Assembly (NCBI GenBank): GCA_029247265.1
Contig: JAQWLN010000127.1
Location: 1-64,000, forward strand
Reading direction: 5' to 3'
Source: Fuerstiella sp.
Lineage (GTDB): Bacteria; Planctomycetota; Planctomycetia; Planctomycetales; Planctomycetaceae
Length of the DNA stretch: 64,000 nucleotides
Shown here piece after piece: positions 8,443 through 17,836 of the stretch (within the stretch, counting starts at the first letter, position 1; each line of letters opens with the position of its first letter). Under the pieces are notes generated by a model. The model did no database searches and had not been told where the DNA came from. It saw nothing but the letters and a program-made list of their open reading frames with translations. The position numbers and the translations under genes were made by a program.

Positions 8443-9450
8443 ATGACCGATCATTCTGATAATTCATCCGATGAGCAGCGAGAACTGCTGCCGATGGATC
8501 CTCAGTTGCAGGATATCCAGCCGGGTAGTGGCGTGGTGATTCATCTGGAACAGGCATGGGGGCGAGTTCGACGTTGCTGGCTAAACGTGTTCCGCCGCGG
8601 CTACGTGCGTCGAATGGCCGAATGCCGCAAAGGCGAATTCAATCCCTGTCCGCATCCAGTGCTGGACCCTCGTGACCTGAAGTTCCATCAGAATCAGGGC
8701 GGGTACTACTGGGAAAAAGCCGATGATCCGTTTACCTGGCGAGACCAACTGCCGTTTGCTCGAGTTGGGTTGGCCGAATTGCTTTTAATGGGCGGCGGTT
8801 TCTTTGCCGCAGCCGCCGGGTTCGGAGCGTGGACAGCATCAACAGTCGGCACAACTCAGATCGTTGCGGCTGTGTTAGCGATGGCCGCAGGTGTGGTCGG
8901 CATTCTGATTGCGTGGTTCTTTCGGGACCCCAACCGTAGCATCCCGACCGAACCGGGTGTCGTCGTATCACCGGCAGACGGCAAGATCGTCGATATTGAG
9001 GAATTGGAACACGATGAGTTCGTAGGCGGTCCGGCCGTGAAGATCGGAATATTTCTGTCGATCTTCAATGTACACATCAACCGAAGCCCGATTGCCGGCC
9101 GGGTGATCGGCCTGAAATACCGTCCCGGCAAGTACCTGAATGCACTTCGTCCGGAATCTGCTCGGGAAAATGAACAACTGGCAGTGCTGTTGGAATCGTC
9201 AGAACCCCCCTATCGAGGCATGGTGATTCGGCAGATTACGGGTGCAATCGCCAGACGGATCGTGTGCTGGGTGAAACCAGGTGATAAATTGGATGCAGGC
9301 GAACAGTTTGGCATGATCAAATTGGGATCGCGCACAGAACTGGTACTGCCGCGTGAGGCCAGCCTGCAGATTCGCACACAACTGGGTAACAAAGTAAAAG
9401 CCGGAACATCCATTCTGGCGAGCTATTCCGCAACCGGCGAGAGCAACTAA
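8443..9450 (+). CDS. psd: Phosphatidylserine decarboxylase
   Basis: A 335-residue enzyme that decarboxylates phosphatidylserine to phosphatidylethanolamine at the membrane. Two hydrophobic segments at about 110-160 are followed by the catalytic core: RDPNRSIP (161-168), SPADGKI (176-182), NVHINRSP (209-216) and the self-cleavage site LGSR at 294-297. Cleavage before Ser296 yields the pyruvoyl cofactor and separates beta and alpha chains. GSR rather than GSS or GST is usual for the short, archaeal-type proteins. An extra N-terminal stretch of about 100 residues, with tryptophans and cysteines, precedes the membrane part. I chose the ATG at 8443; a TTG at 8428 would add five residues. pssA follows after 18 bases, so both steps of PE synthesis are in one operon. 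Confidence 0.94.
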   Translation: MTDHSDNSSDEQRELLPMDPQLQDIQPGSGVVIHLEQAWGRVRRCWLNVFRRGYVRRMAECRKGEFNPCPHPVLDPRDLKFHQNQGGYYWEKADDPFTWRDQLPFARVGLAELLLMGGGFFAAAAGFGAWTASTVGTTQIVAAVLAMAAGVVGILIAWFFRDPNRSIPTEPGVVVSPADGKIVDIEELEHDEFVGGPAVKIGIFLSIFNVHINRSPIAGRVIGLKYRPGKYLNALRPESARENEQLAVLLESSEPPYRGMVIRQITGAIARRIVCWVKPGDKLDAGEQFGMIKLGSRTELVLPREASLQIRTQLGNKVKAGTSILASYSATGESN

Positions 9451-9468
9451 ACCGGGCTGGTTTCATTC

Positions 9469-10542
9469 GTGGCCGCGGATGGAATTGATTCCATATGCCC
9501 TGCTCTGTTGCTGTCGGTCCGTAGATATGAACTGAGCCAATTCGACGACCGCCGTGCCTGGAATATTTCATTGGTAAAATCGGACGACACCACGAAGAAA
9601 ACGCGTCGACAGAAAGCGTTCGCCGTATTACCGACAATGCTGACGCTCGGCAATGCGATCTGCGGATTCGGCGCCATCACGATTCTCGCTCGCGTTGGCC
9701 CGACATTTGATGTTGTTCCTGCCGATCCGCCGACCGCTGGATTTGACCCGGTCGGCGAAATGGTCTTTGCAGCTTACCTGATTTTCCTAGCGATGCTGTT
9801 TGATGCATTGGATGGCAGTGCCGCACGGCTGACGAACCAGACCAGTGAGTTCGGTGCCATGCTGGACAGTCTGTGTGACGTCGTAAGCTTCGGAGTGGCA
9901 CCGGCGTTCATGATGCTGAAGCTCACCAACCCGGCCCACCACCTGATGGAAACACTCAGCGTTCCAGGTACGACAGCGTCTACCAGCGAGAATCCGATTT
10001 ACATGCCGTTTGGCTATAGTCTCGACTTCCTGTGGCCAATCGCGGCTCTTTTCCTGGCATGCGCCATACTCCGTCTGGCCCGCTTCAATGTTGAGACCGA
10101 CGAAGAGGACGATCACGACGGCTTCAGCGGCCTGCCTTCGCCAGCGGCCGCGGGCGTGATTGCCAGCTTTCCGATTGGAATCAATACCCTTAAGCAGCTG
10201 AGCGAAAAGGACTGGCTGGATCCGGTGGCCAGAATCGCGTTACCCACCTTGTCGGTGCTGTTACCATTTATCACCCTGGCCACGGCCGTGCTCATGGTCA
10301 GCCGCATTCGCTACCCACACATTTTCAACCAGATATTGAAGGGTAACCGGGGCCGAAAACAGTTGCTTCAGCTGGTCTTTGCACTCGCACTTATCTTTAT
10401 GATGAAGGCACGAGGATTGGTGGTTCCCGTTTTGTTTTGCTGGTTTGCTTTCGCTGGACCGCTGCGGGCCCTCTGGCTCAGATACGTCGGGCCGTTGTTC
10501 CGCCGGACAAAAGCGGCCGACATCGACTCAGGCGTTTCATGA
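9469..10542 (+). CDS. pssA: CDP-diacylglycerol-serine O-phosphatidyltransferase
   Basis: Phosphatidylserine synthase of the CDP-alcohol phosphatidyltransferase family: CDP-diacylglycerol plus serine gives phosphatidylserine and CMP. The diagnostic motif DxxDGxxAR-G-D-D is complete: Asp112, Asp115, Gly116, Ala119, Arg120, Gly129, Asp133, Asp137. Hydrophobic helices flank it from about residue 55 to the end, and the typical PTMLTLGN entry is at residues 55-62. At 357 residues it is longer than most because of a 45-residue polar N-terminus and a 20-residue loop near 80-100. The GTG at 9469 gives the longest frame, but a later non-ATG start (for example the TTG at 9571) is possible, since no ATG precedes the first helix. 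The gene directly follows psd. Confidence 0.93.
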   Translation: MAADGIDSICPALLLSVRRYELSQFDDRRAWNISLVKSDDTTKKTRRQKAFAVLPTMLTLGNAICGFGAITILARVGPTFDVVPADPPTAGFDPVGEMVFAAYLIFLAMLFDALDGSAARLTNQTSEFGAMLDSLCDVVSFGVAPAFMMLKLTNPAHHLMETLSVPGTTASTSENPIYMPFGYSLDFLWPIAALFLACAILRLARFNVETDEEDDHDGFSGLPSPAAAGVIASFPIGINTLKQLSEKDWLDPVARIALPTLSVLLPFITLATAVLMVSRIRYPHIFNQILKGNRGRKQLLQLVFALALIFMMKARGLVVPVLFCWFAFAGPLRALWLRYVGPLFRRTKAADIDSGVS

Positions 10543-10711
10543 AACATCTGCGTTCGCTGGCCCCGGGGATTCTGTGCAAACTTTGGCCATGGTCGTGCAA
10601 TTCTCCTGAAATTCGCTAGAATTGCCGTGCAACAAACAACCGCTGAGCTGCGGGATCATTTTCGTGGGTCCGTTTCACCCACACGCCGCCTTTGTTGCAC
10701 TGCTACGCTAA

Positions 10712-11350
10712 ATGTTCACGGGTCTCGTTGAAGGACAAGCCACAGTCAGAGTCCTGAAGAAGGAATCGGCTGGGCTGCGCCTCACGATTACTCCTGACCC
10801 TGAGTGTTTTCCTTCTGCTGACGTCAACATCGGGGACAGCATCTCCATTTGTGGCTGTTGCCTGACTGTTGTGCAAATCACAGATGATGGCATAGATTTT
10901 GAGGCGGGGGAAGAAACACTTTCCAAAACCAGTCTCGGTGAACTTACGGTCGGTGGGCGAGTCAACCTGGAACGGTCACTGGCTGTGGGAGCACGCTTGG
11001 GCGGACACTTTGTGCAGGGACATGTCGACGGAGTGGCCACGATCGATTCAATCGACCGCAACCACGAATGGGTCGATATGTGGTTCCGACTGCCGTCCGA
11101 GTTGACGCAGCTGATGGTACCGAAAGGCTCCGTCGCCGTTGACGGCATCAGTCTGACACTGGTCAACGTGGAACCGGAACGCTTTTCGGTGGCATTGATT
11201 CCTCACACGCTGGAAATAACGACGCTGGGGCAGCGTTCAGTGGGTGCCGGAGTCAACATCGAGCTGGATATTCTGGGCAAGTATGTTGCCAAATTGTTGA
11301 GTGGAAAAGGTACTCACAGTATTTACAACGACCTTGGGCAGCACAACTAA
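10712..11350 (+). CDS. ribE: Riboflavin synthase, alpha subunit
   Basis: A 212-residue riboflavin synthase that dismutates two molecules of dimethyl-ribityllumazine into riboflavin and a pyrimidinedione. It shows the two tandem lumazine-binding barrels. The first starts MFTGLVEG and contains CCLTV, ETLSKTSLG and GHFVQGHVDG. The second contains WFRLP, VAVDGISLTLV and LIPHTLEITTLG. The length is that of the family. The 168 bases before it hold no FMN-riboswitch-like consensus that I can find. The stop codon touches the GTG of rsmA, so the two are translationally linked. Confidence 0.96.
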   Translation: MFTGLVEGQATVRVLKKESAGLRLTITPDPECFPSADVNIGDSISICGCCLTVVQITDDGIDFEAGEETLSKTSLGELTVGGRVNLERSLAVGARLGGHFVQGHVDGVATIDSIDRNHEWVDMWFRLPSELTQLMVPKGSVAVDGISLTLVNVEPERFSVALIPHTLEITTLGQRSVGAGVNIELDILGKYVAKLLSGKGTHSIYNDLGQHN

Positions 11351-12268
11351 GTGAAAGACAAAGACCGCCAAACTCGATCGTACCTGATGGAGCTTTTCAA
11401 TAAGCACGGTTTCAATCCGCGCTCGGATCTTGGACAGAATTTTCTGATCGATATTAACCTGATTGAATTCGCGGTCCGAGCTGCTGAGTTGTCGAAAGAC
11501 GACCTCGTGCTGGAAGTCGGGCCGGGCACAGGCGGCATGACGACATTCCTGTCGGCTGAAGCAGGCCGGGTCATCAGTGTCGAAGTCGATTGCAACATGT
11601 TCGCATTGGCGACAGAAGCTACCCAACACTGCGATAACGTCACTCTGATTAATTGCGACATCCTGAAAAACAAGAATACAATCGCGCCCGAGATCACGGA
11701 TCTGCTGCAGGGAACACTGGAGGCTCGGCCAGGCAGCAACCTCAAGCTGGTCGCAAATCTGCCTTACAGTGTGGCCACACCTGTGATCTCGAATCTGGTC
11801 GCGTCGGACCTGCCGTGGCAAAAGATGGTCTGCACGATTCAACTTGAACTGGGCGAAAAGATGATCGCCGAACCCGGCACCTCCAGCTACGGATCACTGT
11901 CCGTGTGGATGCAGTCGCAATGCAGCGTCCGAATCATTCGCCGACTTGGCCCGAAAGTTTTCTGGCCCCGTCCCAAAGTCAATTCCGCCATCGTCAGCAT
12001 CTGGCGACACGATGGACGCGGTGACCGGATTGAAGACAGGAAATTTTTTCTGGATTTTCTGCGGCGACTATTTCATCACCGACGGAAACTGCTGCGACGT
12101 GTTCTGGTGGCCATGTACAGCAAACAACTAAGCAAGCCGGAAGTCGACGCCATCCTTGAAGAACAGGGACACGGCCGGGAAACACGCGCTGAAGCACTGG
12201 ATGTGCCCACACTGGTAAAGCTCGGAAACAAGTTTTGTACGGCTGTCCGAGACGCCCACGGAGGATAG
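11351..12268 (+). CDS. rsmA: 16S rRNA dimethyladenosine transferase (KsgA)
   Basis: A 305-residue SAM-dependent methyltransferase that dimethylates two adjacent adenines near the 3' end of 16S rRNA. Motif X is LGQNFL (27-32), the SAM-binding motif EVGPGTGG is at 55-62, and the catalytic NLPY motif is at 136-139. The C-terminal helical domain is present. The GTG start at 11351 follows the ribE stop with no gap, which points to coupled translation. An unusual insertion of about ten residues (residues 105-125, rich in Asn, Thr and Leu) sits before NLPY. guaB follows after 13 bases. Confidence 0.95.
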   Translation: MKDKDRQTRSYLMELFNKHGFNPRSDLGQNFLIDINLIEFAVRAAELSKDDLVLEVGPGTGGMTTFLSAEAGRVISVEVDCNMFALATEATQHCDNVTLINCDILKNKNTIAPEITDLLQGTLEARPGSNLKLVANLPYSVATPVISNLVASDLPWQKMVCTIQLELGEKMIAEPGTSSYGSLSVWMQSQCSVRIIRRLGPKVFWPRPKVNSAIVSIWRHDGRGDRIEDRKFFLDFLRRLFHHRRKLLRRVLVAMYSKQLSKPEVDAILEEQGHGRETRAEALDVPTLVKLGNKFCTAVRDAHGG

Positions 12269-12281
12269 AAGGAGACCAACA

Positions 12282-13763
12282 ATGCACGATCGTATCACCT
12301 ACAAGGGACTGACATTTGACGACGTCCTGCTGGAACCAGGCTACAGTGAAGTCGTACCGGCAGATGTCGCGCTGGATTCGATGCTCACACGGAACATCCC
12401 GTTGAGTGTCCCGATTGTCAGTAGTCCCATGGACACCGTCACCGAAAGCGACATGGCCATCGCGATGGCTCAGTTGGGCGGAATCGGCATTATTCACAAG
12501 AACATGAGCATCGACCAGCAGGCTTTGCAGGTCGACAGTGTCAAGCGCAGTGAGCACGGCGTCATTGTTGACCCGGTCACACTGCCACCGGAAACCAGTG
12601 CCGGTGAGGCGTCACGAATTATGGACGAACGCAACATCGGTGGCGTTCCCATCACTGTCGATGGCAAATTAGTAGGCATCCTGACGCGCCGCGATCTCCG
12701 CTTTCTGGAGACCAAGGAACGACCGGTTTCCGAAATCATGACGAAGGACAACCTTGTCACGGCCAGGGAGAACACCGATCTGGAGGAAGCAGAACGAATT
12801 CTGCTGGAAAACAAGGTCGAGAAACTGCTGCTGGTGGACGATCAATATCAACTGAGAGGCTTGATCACGATCAAGGATATCGACAAGAACCTGCAGTTTC
12901 CGCAGGCGTCGAAGGATCCTCGCGGCAGATTGCGCGTGGGCGCGGCTGTTGGGATGTACGATCTGGAACGAGTCGCTCAACTGGTCGAGAAAGGCGTCGA
13001 TGTTCTTGTTGTGGACAGTGCTCATGGGCACTCACGCAACGTCATCGAGACCATTCGGGCCATTAAAGACAAATTTGATATCGATGTGATTGCTGGCAAT
13101 ATCGCGACGGCGGAAGGCGCGAAAGCTCTGGCGGATGCCGGAGCGGATGCGGTGAAGGTGGGTATCGGGCCGGGATCGATCTGCACAACTCGGATCATTT
13201 CCGGAATCGGCGTTCCACAACTAACGGCCATTTCCAATGCGGCAAAGGCACTGGAAGGGTCGAACGTCCCAATCATTGCTGACGGTGGCATCAGATACAG
13301 CGGAGATATGACGAAGGCTCTTGCTGCCGGAGCATGGACCGCAATGGTCGGTGGTTTGCTGGCAGGAGTGGATGAAAGTCCTGGAGAGATGATTCTTTAC
13401 CAGGGTCGGAGCTTCAAGCGTTACCGAGGAATGGGTTCGCTGGGAGCCATGGTGAAGGGAAGCAGTGAACGATATCGGCAGGGTAACACCGACAGCGGCG
13501 ACGGTTCAAAGCTGGTTCCGGAAGGTGTGGAAGGTCGAGTCGCTTACAAGGGTGCACTGCAACCAGTGCTGTATCAGTTGACGGGCGGCCTGCGATCTGG
13601 AATGGGATACGTAGGCGTCGGATCGATAAAGGATCTCCGCACGAAAGCTCGATTCATCGAGATTTCAGCGGCATCGGTTAGGGAAAACCATCCTCATGAC
13701 ATCGCAATCACTCAGGAAGCACCGAATTACTCGGTGGAACATTCCGGCGACAAACAATCGTAA
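12282..13763 (+). CDS. guaB: IMP dehydrogenase
   Basis: A 493-residue IMP dehydrogenase, the NAD-dependent first step from IMP to GMP. The N-terminal barrel part has [10 protein letters not shown] (11-20) and SSPMDTVTE (48-56). A pair of CBS domains fills about 95-205. The catalytic loop is [11 protein letters not shown] with Cys301, and the flap carries [10 protein letters not shown]. The C-terminus has the family GYVGVGSI segment. A strong AAGGAGA ribosome site precedes the ATG by seven bases, the best in this operon, which suggests high independent expression. The next gene starts inside its last 68 bases in another frame. Confidence 0.97.
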   Translation: MHDRITYKGLTFDDVLLEPGYSEVVPADVALDSMLTRNIPLSVPIVSSPMDTVTESDMAIAMAQLGGIGIIHKNMSIDQQALQVDSVKRSEHGVIVDPVTLPPETSAGEASRIMDERNIGGVPITVDGKLVGILTRRDLRFLETKERPVSEIMTKDNLVTARENTDLEEAERILLENKVEKLLLVDDQYQLRGLITIKDIDKNLQFPQASKDPRGRLRVGAAVGMYDLERVAQLVEKGVDVLVVDSAHGHSRNVIETIRAIKDKFDIDVIAGNIATAEGAKALADAGADAVKVGIGPGSICTTRIISGIGVPQLTAISNAAKALEGSNVPIIADGGIRYSGDMTKALAAGAWTAMVGGLLAGVDESPGEMILYQGRSFKRYRGMGSLGAMVKGSSERYRQGNTDSGDGSKLVPEGVEGRVAYKGALQPVLYQLTGGLRSGMGYVGVGSIKDLRTKARFIEISAASVRENHPHDIAITQEAPNYSVEHSGDKQS

Positions 13764-14922
13764 ACGTCGCTACGGCAGGACTTCGTCGTCGGGAATTCTT
13801 TGCCTGACCCTCTGCTGCGTATTTCTGGTCAGTACAGCAACCGCTCAACAGGGTTCTGCGCCAGTTTTAAATCAGGCTTCGACTGTCGTCGCCAAACCAG
13901 CCGGGCCGACAACTCCGGTCCCTCCGGTACCCACACCCCAGGTAAGCCAGGCGCTAGTACAAAGCCGCGCCTTATTGAATGGGCTCAGGAGCTCACGGAA
14001 CGCAGCAACAATCCCAGCGTCGCCAGCAACGCCCCCGAAACTCCAGACCAACAACATCCTGCTGACATCCGATAAAGACGGAACCGCCTCGTTCTCAAGC
14101 ATGTCTTTGGTGCTGGATGAGACCGCAGAAGGTCCGCTGCCCCCGGTGCCCGTCCCCCCAACGCCAAACACTGATGAGAACGCCAGTGCGGCTAACTTCA
14201 GTGAGAGTGCAAATGCCAGCGCGTCGCCGCACTATTCGTTGAGGTCAGGGCCACAAGGGCAGCACGGAACGGCTGCCAATGTCCGTAAACAACGTCGAAA
14301 ATCACGAAGCTTTCATGACAGAATCACTCGCTGGACGGCCGGGATGATCGAATTCTACGACCCCGATTTTGAAGAACCGTACGACACCGACGACTACGAA
14401 ATGAAGATCCTTCTCGTCTCCGGGGAAGAAGAATCATCGGACGAAGGCACTCCTGATCCGCCGCAGGGCAGCGGCCTGCTGTCCCGTAAAATCTCAGACA
14501 TCAAGCCGTCACTTGATTACGCATGGGGTGACTACAAAGACGCTCAGTTGCCGGACGATTTTCATGAGCGGATGGACAATGGTACGTACATCGCAAAATC
14601 CGCTCCACGGACAGTTCTGCAATGGGCACCATCGAATCTGTGGTATCACCCGCTGTACTTTGAAGACCCAGGACTGGAACGCTACGGACACACGAGGCAT
14701 CCGATCATTCAACCATTCGCTTCCACCGGCCGATTCTTCGGCCAGGTTGTCGGCCTGCCGTATCAGGTCGCCCTGCACCCGGCACACTCGCGAGAATACG
14801 CCCTGGGTTACTATCAGCCCGGCGAATGGGTGCCGAAGAAAAAATACCAGATCCCCTTCAACGAAGAGGCGGCAGCCTCAGAGTTCCTCTGGATCACGGC
14901 CCTTGTCCTGCTGATCCCATAG
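13696..14922 (+). CDS. Planctomycete-type secreted protein of unknown function
   Basis: A 408-residue protein with a long basic N-terminal region, then a signal-like hydrophobic segment (about residues 33-50, ending STATAQQ). Residues 50-160 are rich in Pro, Ala, Thr and Ser, like a linker. Residues 195-240 are acidic ([14 protein letters not shown]). The C-terminal 130 residues are the conserved part: [25 protein letters not shown] and [10 protein letters not shown], ending in a short hydrophobic segment. I recall this tail from planctomycete proteins of unknown function. The ATG at 13696 lies 68 bases inside guaB; no later ATG, GTG or TTG exists before the signal segment, so the overlap is probably real. 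It is likely exported or envelope-anchored. Confidence 0.8.
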   Translation: MTSQSLRKHRITRWNIPATNNRKRRYGRTSSSGILCLTLCCVFLVSTATAQQGSAPVLNQASTVVAKPAGPTTPVPPVPTPQVSQALVQSRALLNGLRSSRNAATIPASPATPPKLQTNNILLTSDKDGTASFSSMSLVLDETAEGPLPPVPVPPTPNTDENASAANFSESANASASPHYSLRSGPQGQHGTAANVRKQRRKSRSFHDRITRWTAGMIEFYDPDFEEPYDTDDYEMKILLVSGEEESSDEGTPDPPQGSGLLSRKISDIKPSLDYAWGDYKDAQLPDDFHERMDNGTYIAKSAPRTVLQWAPSNLWYHPLYFEDPGLERYGHTRHPIIQPFASTGRFFGQVVGLPYQVALHPAHSREYALGYYQPGEWVPKKKYQIPFNEEAAASEFLWITALVLLIP

Positions 14923-15068
14923 TGCGGGACGGCCCGCCAGCCGATGCGAGCTGAGGCTCGGAAGCTGCTGGCCCGCTCTCGTTGGTCACTACGGTTGATT
15001 CACGTACGACATGGCTTCGTAGACGTACATCACCGGCTGGCGTTGATCGGCCAATTTGCGCAATAAGA

Positions 15069-15104
15069 AGCCCCGGCCTTTTTCGCAGGACCGGGGCTCT
15101 TTTC
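15069..15104 (+). terminator. Probable intrinsic terminator after the guaB cluster
   Basis: AGCCCCGG (15070-15077) pairs with CCGGGGCT (15091-15098), with a 13-nt loop and CTTTT following on the plus strand. It lies between the convergent secreted-protein and DUF1080 genes. The loop is long and the T-run short, so efficiency may be moderate. Confidence 0.7.
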
Positions 15105-15122
15105 ATTCGCCGCCGCCTGTAC

Positions 15123-16100
15123 CTACTTCCGGACGAACCAGATGTTGCGATAGACAACCGGGTTTCCGTGTCCCTGCAGATACAGCAATCCTGGACCTTC
15201 TTCCTCCGGAAGCTTGCCGGGAGTGCCGTGAGGAAGCTCAAGGTCATCATGAATGGTGATGCCGTTGTGCTTGATCGTCGTTCGAGCATTGACAACCTTC
15301 TTGCCGTCCTCATAACGAGCGGCCGTGAAATCGATGTCGTAGGTCTGCCATGTCAAAGGTGGAAAACATGCGTTGACGGCTGGTTCCGCGATGGAATAGA
15401 TACCGCCGCATTCATTGTTCTTCCCTTCCAGACCAAACGTATCCAGCACCTGGCATTCGTATCGCCCCTGCAGATAAACACCGCTGTTGCCGCGAGCCTG
15501 GCCGCGAGCAAAGGGCTTGAACGGCGTCCGGAATTCCAGGTGCATCGAATGATCACCGAGTTTTGCTTTGCTTTCGCAGTCGGCCGCCAGCAGGTTTCCC
15601 ATGGTGATTTCACCGCGTTCAAAATGTTCGGCCGTTGAACCATCAAACAACACGACAGCACCAGCTGGTGGTTTGGCACCCAGAGTAGGACTCTTGCGTT
15701 CGACTCTCTTCAGTGTTCCCATTTCACGGTCGTCAGTAGTAAATACCTGGGCCGAGCCACGTGCGATGATGGCATAGCCGATTCCCTCCGCCACGATTTT
15801 CGTGACACCGTCAATCGTTTCACCGACCGCGCCAAACTTCGGTTCACCGACCGAACCATCTCCCGGCAACCCACCCATATAGCGTGTAGCACTAAACTTG
15901 TGATCGCCCTGTGCGATCACCTGCAGACCAACTTTTTCCTGTTTGCCCTCCGGGCCCAGCATGCCGGTATATTCACCCTGAATCTGATAGTCCGCTGGAG
16001 CATCTGCCACGATTAGGTATGTTTTTTCTGCGTCGTCGTCCGCTCGAGCAAGAGGACAGACAATCACAGAAAGCAGGCAGCAGGTCGTGAGGCGAGACAT
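15123..16100 (-). CDS. Secreted DUF1080 (3-keto-disaccharide hydrolase) family protein
   Basis: A 325-residue exported protein with signal peptide MSRLTTCCLLSVIVCPLARA. The second half, from about residue 140, is a DUF1080 concanavalin-like fold: VLFDGSTAEHFERG at its start, NSGVYLQGRYECQVLDTFG in the middle and the YLQGHGNPVVYRNIWFV ending typical of the family. Some DUF1080 members cleave 3-keto-glucosides, and many act on plant or algal polymers. The first half (30-135) is an additional domain, also seen joined to DUF1080 in this phylum as far as I recall. The start is set at 16100 because a GGAG site lies ten bases before and a signal peptide follows; the longer frame up to 16262 lacks both. 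Confidence 0.9.
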   Translation of the reverse strand: MSRLTTCCLLSVIVCPLARADDDAEKTYLIVADAPADYQIQGEYTGMLGPEGKQEKVGLQVIAQGDHKFSATRYMGGLPGDGSVGEPKFGAVGETIDGVTKIVAEGIGYAIIARGSAQVFTTDDREMGTLKRVERKSPTLGAKPPAGAVVLFDGSTAEHFERGEITMGNLLAADCESKAKLGDHSMHLEFRTPFKPFARGQARGNSGVYLQGRYECQVLDTFGLEGKNNECGGIYSIAEPAVNACFPPLTWQTYDIDFTAARYEDGKKVVNARTTIKHNGITIHDDLELPHGTPGKLPEEEGPGLLYLQGHGNPVVYRNIWFVRK

Positions 16101-16280
16101 ATCGAAAGACTCCAGGAAACAAGTAGGGGGATAAGAACAGGATCTGCTGGCGCGGTGCGCAACGAATATGACCTGTTGGCCAACTTCATGAGACATATTG
16201 AGGCTGGCTGGAAAGCAATTATGACGAATCGTGATCGTCCGTCCACCAATGGATCTCAACACGGCATCTGCGTCTCGAAT

Positions 16281-16910
16281 CTATGGAGCCAGCCAGTCAG
16301 CGTGCGATACAGAACTGCCTTCGTATATGAAGCGTGCACGCAGGTTGCCTTCAGGTCGCAGCAGCAACCAGTCTGCTGTGTCGATAGAACAGGAAATCAC
16401 CGCAAAGTTCGCGCGAGCGGCCGATAACTGGACGCGGTCAGGAACGCTGTGCCTGATCTCGTCGGGAAGATTGGATTCCGGGGACAGACGAACGCTGCCA
16501 GGAACATATGGTGCCATATAGCCTCGCAGGCTGAACTCGGTTTCGTCCTGCCAAACCTGTTCCGCGATGTCATCGTCTGTGTGCACAGTTGCCAGCCCCT
16601 TCAATTGCAACTGGACCTGCCGCATCGCGTCGTAGAACAACCATGACACGTTTTGGTTGCCGTCAATACTCTTAATTTTGGGCGACCGAACATCGGTGTG
16701 GACGAAGATCATCCGGGACTGAGCATCGACCTTCCGAAGGACGACCGTCCTCTGTCGAAGTTCTCCGTGCGAGCAGGTTGCCAGCACAGGCAATCGCCAG
16801 CCACACGACTTATCATGCACAGCAGCCTGCAGCAAACCCCAGCAATCGACTTCAATTCGGTCGACTCGCGTAGCGTCTTTGAAGTGATCAGAAGTCATTG
16901 TGTCCGCCAT
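16281..16910 (-). CDS. Pyridoxamine 5'-phosphate oxidase-like flavoprotein
   Basis: A 209-residue FMN-binding split-barrel protein. The segments RQRTVVLRKVDAQSRMIFVHTD and SPKIKSIDGNQNVSWLFYD match the FMN-contacting strands of the PNPOx fold. The C-terminal segment WLLLRPEGNLRARFIY resembles the conserved end of the family. It may be a genuine pyridoxamine phosphate oxidase relative or a general FMN reductase; the substrate-binding arginines of PdxH (RxH near the C-terminus) are not clearly present, so I do not call it pdxH. The HD-domain gene lies 30 bases upstream on the same strand, so they may be co-transcribed. Confidence 0.8.
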   Translation of the reverse strand: MADTMTSDHFKDATRVDRIEVDCWGLLQAAVHDKSCGWRLPVLATCSHGELRQRTVVLRKVDAQSRMIFVHTDVRSPKIKSIDGNQNVSWLFYDAMRQVQLQLKGLATVHTDDDIAEQVWQDETEFSLRGYMAPYVPGSVRLSPESNLPDEIRHSVPDRVQLSAARANFAVISCSIDTADWLLLRPEGNLRARFIYEGSSVSHADWLAP

Positions 16911-16940
16911 GTTCGAAGTCCACTCACCTTTCCCACGGCA

Positions 16941-17669
16941 CTAAGAATCCAGACCGAAATCATCGAGTGCGAGCGACTTCAGATACTCAATCGCTTCGTC
17001 CAGCTCACAAACACGTCGTCCGGGAACTCGACCATCACTGTCACATCGTGCCAGCAGCTTCAAGTCCTCTCCGTCTTCGTGTTGTGACAATCTTCGGCGG
17101 GCCCGGACGCCGATTGTGCCGTCGTACAGACGGTGCTGTGTTGGTAAATTCTCCACAAACCAAATCGTCCGCTCCCACACGATACCATCCAGTGCCTTGA
17201 GCGTGGCGGTTTCCGCGTCAAACGGGTCGATACCCTTGCCCACGTCGTGCAGCAATGCAGCCGTCACAAATTCTTCGTCCCACGGACGGGCTTCTCTGGC
17301 AAGTTCAAAGACCTGCAGGCTGTGGTACAACAGGTCGCCTTCCGGGTGTGTGTCACGATGCAGTCGCACTCGATCGAGTGGTTCCAGTAGTGAAAAATAC
17401 TGATCGAACCGAGAGTCCATATTGTCTGAGCGATCTTCCGCGGCGGTGTCACCGTCATCTGCAGGCACCATGGTCGACACCAGTTGCTGCAGCGCCATGC
17501 GAATTTCCATGTCCGTCGGAACGGATTCCGGGGCGACATAACTGCGGGTAATGGCGCGTGTGGCACGCCATTTGGCCGTCCGAAAGCTGGATTCACGTCG
17601 CGAATGCAACAGCTGCGCCGCATCAAAGCAGATGCGTCGTCGAAGTTTGTCCGATTTCATGATGGTCAT
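16941..17669 (-). CDS. HD-domain phosphohydrolase-like protein
   Basis: A 242-residue cytoplasmic protein with an HD metal-binding domain. The first ligand His116 is in YHSLQV and the His141-Asp142 pair in ALLHDVGKGIDP; a later Asp in LLARCDSDGR completes the usual H-HD-D set. This arrangement is like the HD part of tRNA nucleotidyltransferases, with LLxxDxxGR at the end, but the nucleotidyltransferase domain is absent. A phosphatase or phosphodiesterase role is likely; the substrate is unknown. Start: MTIM at 17669, or the second Met at 17660, which has GGATGA seven bases before it. The PNPOx-like gene follows after 30 bases. Confidence 0.8.
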   Translation of the reverse strand: MTIMKSDKLRRRICFDAAQLLHSRRESSFRTAKWRATRAITRSYVAPESVPTDMEIRMALQQLVSTMVPADDGDTAAEDRSDNMDSRFDQYFSLLEPLDRVRLHRDTHPEGDLLYHSLQVFELAREARPWDEEFVTAALLHDVGKGIDPFDAETATLKALDGIVWERTIWFVENLPTQHRLYDGTIGVRARRRLSQHEDGEDLKLLARCDSDGRVPGRRVCELDEAIEYLKSLALDDFGLDS

Positions 17670-17836
17670 CCAACCTGGCAGCTCGCTGTCTCACAATGAT
17701 AAAGTCAGGGTCGACAACGAGTTGTCGGTTCGGCAATTCGCCCAACTGCGTGGTTTAACAGTCCATGAATTGGGGTTGGAGCATAACAAAATCTGAAGAC
17801 CAACCATCAACCCGATAATCAAGCCTCGAAGAAGCA

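Noticed and set aside
10543-10711. Possible FMN riboswitch before ribE
   Set aside because: The conserved RFN core sequences are absent from the 168-base gap. A TAGAAT at 10617 has no matching -35, so no promoter was called either.
16281-16910. Calling the PNPOx-like gene pdxH
   Set aside because: The C-terminal substrate-binding RxH of PdxH is not evident, so only the fold is claimed.
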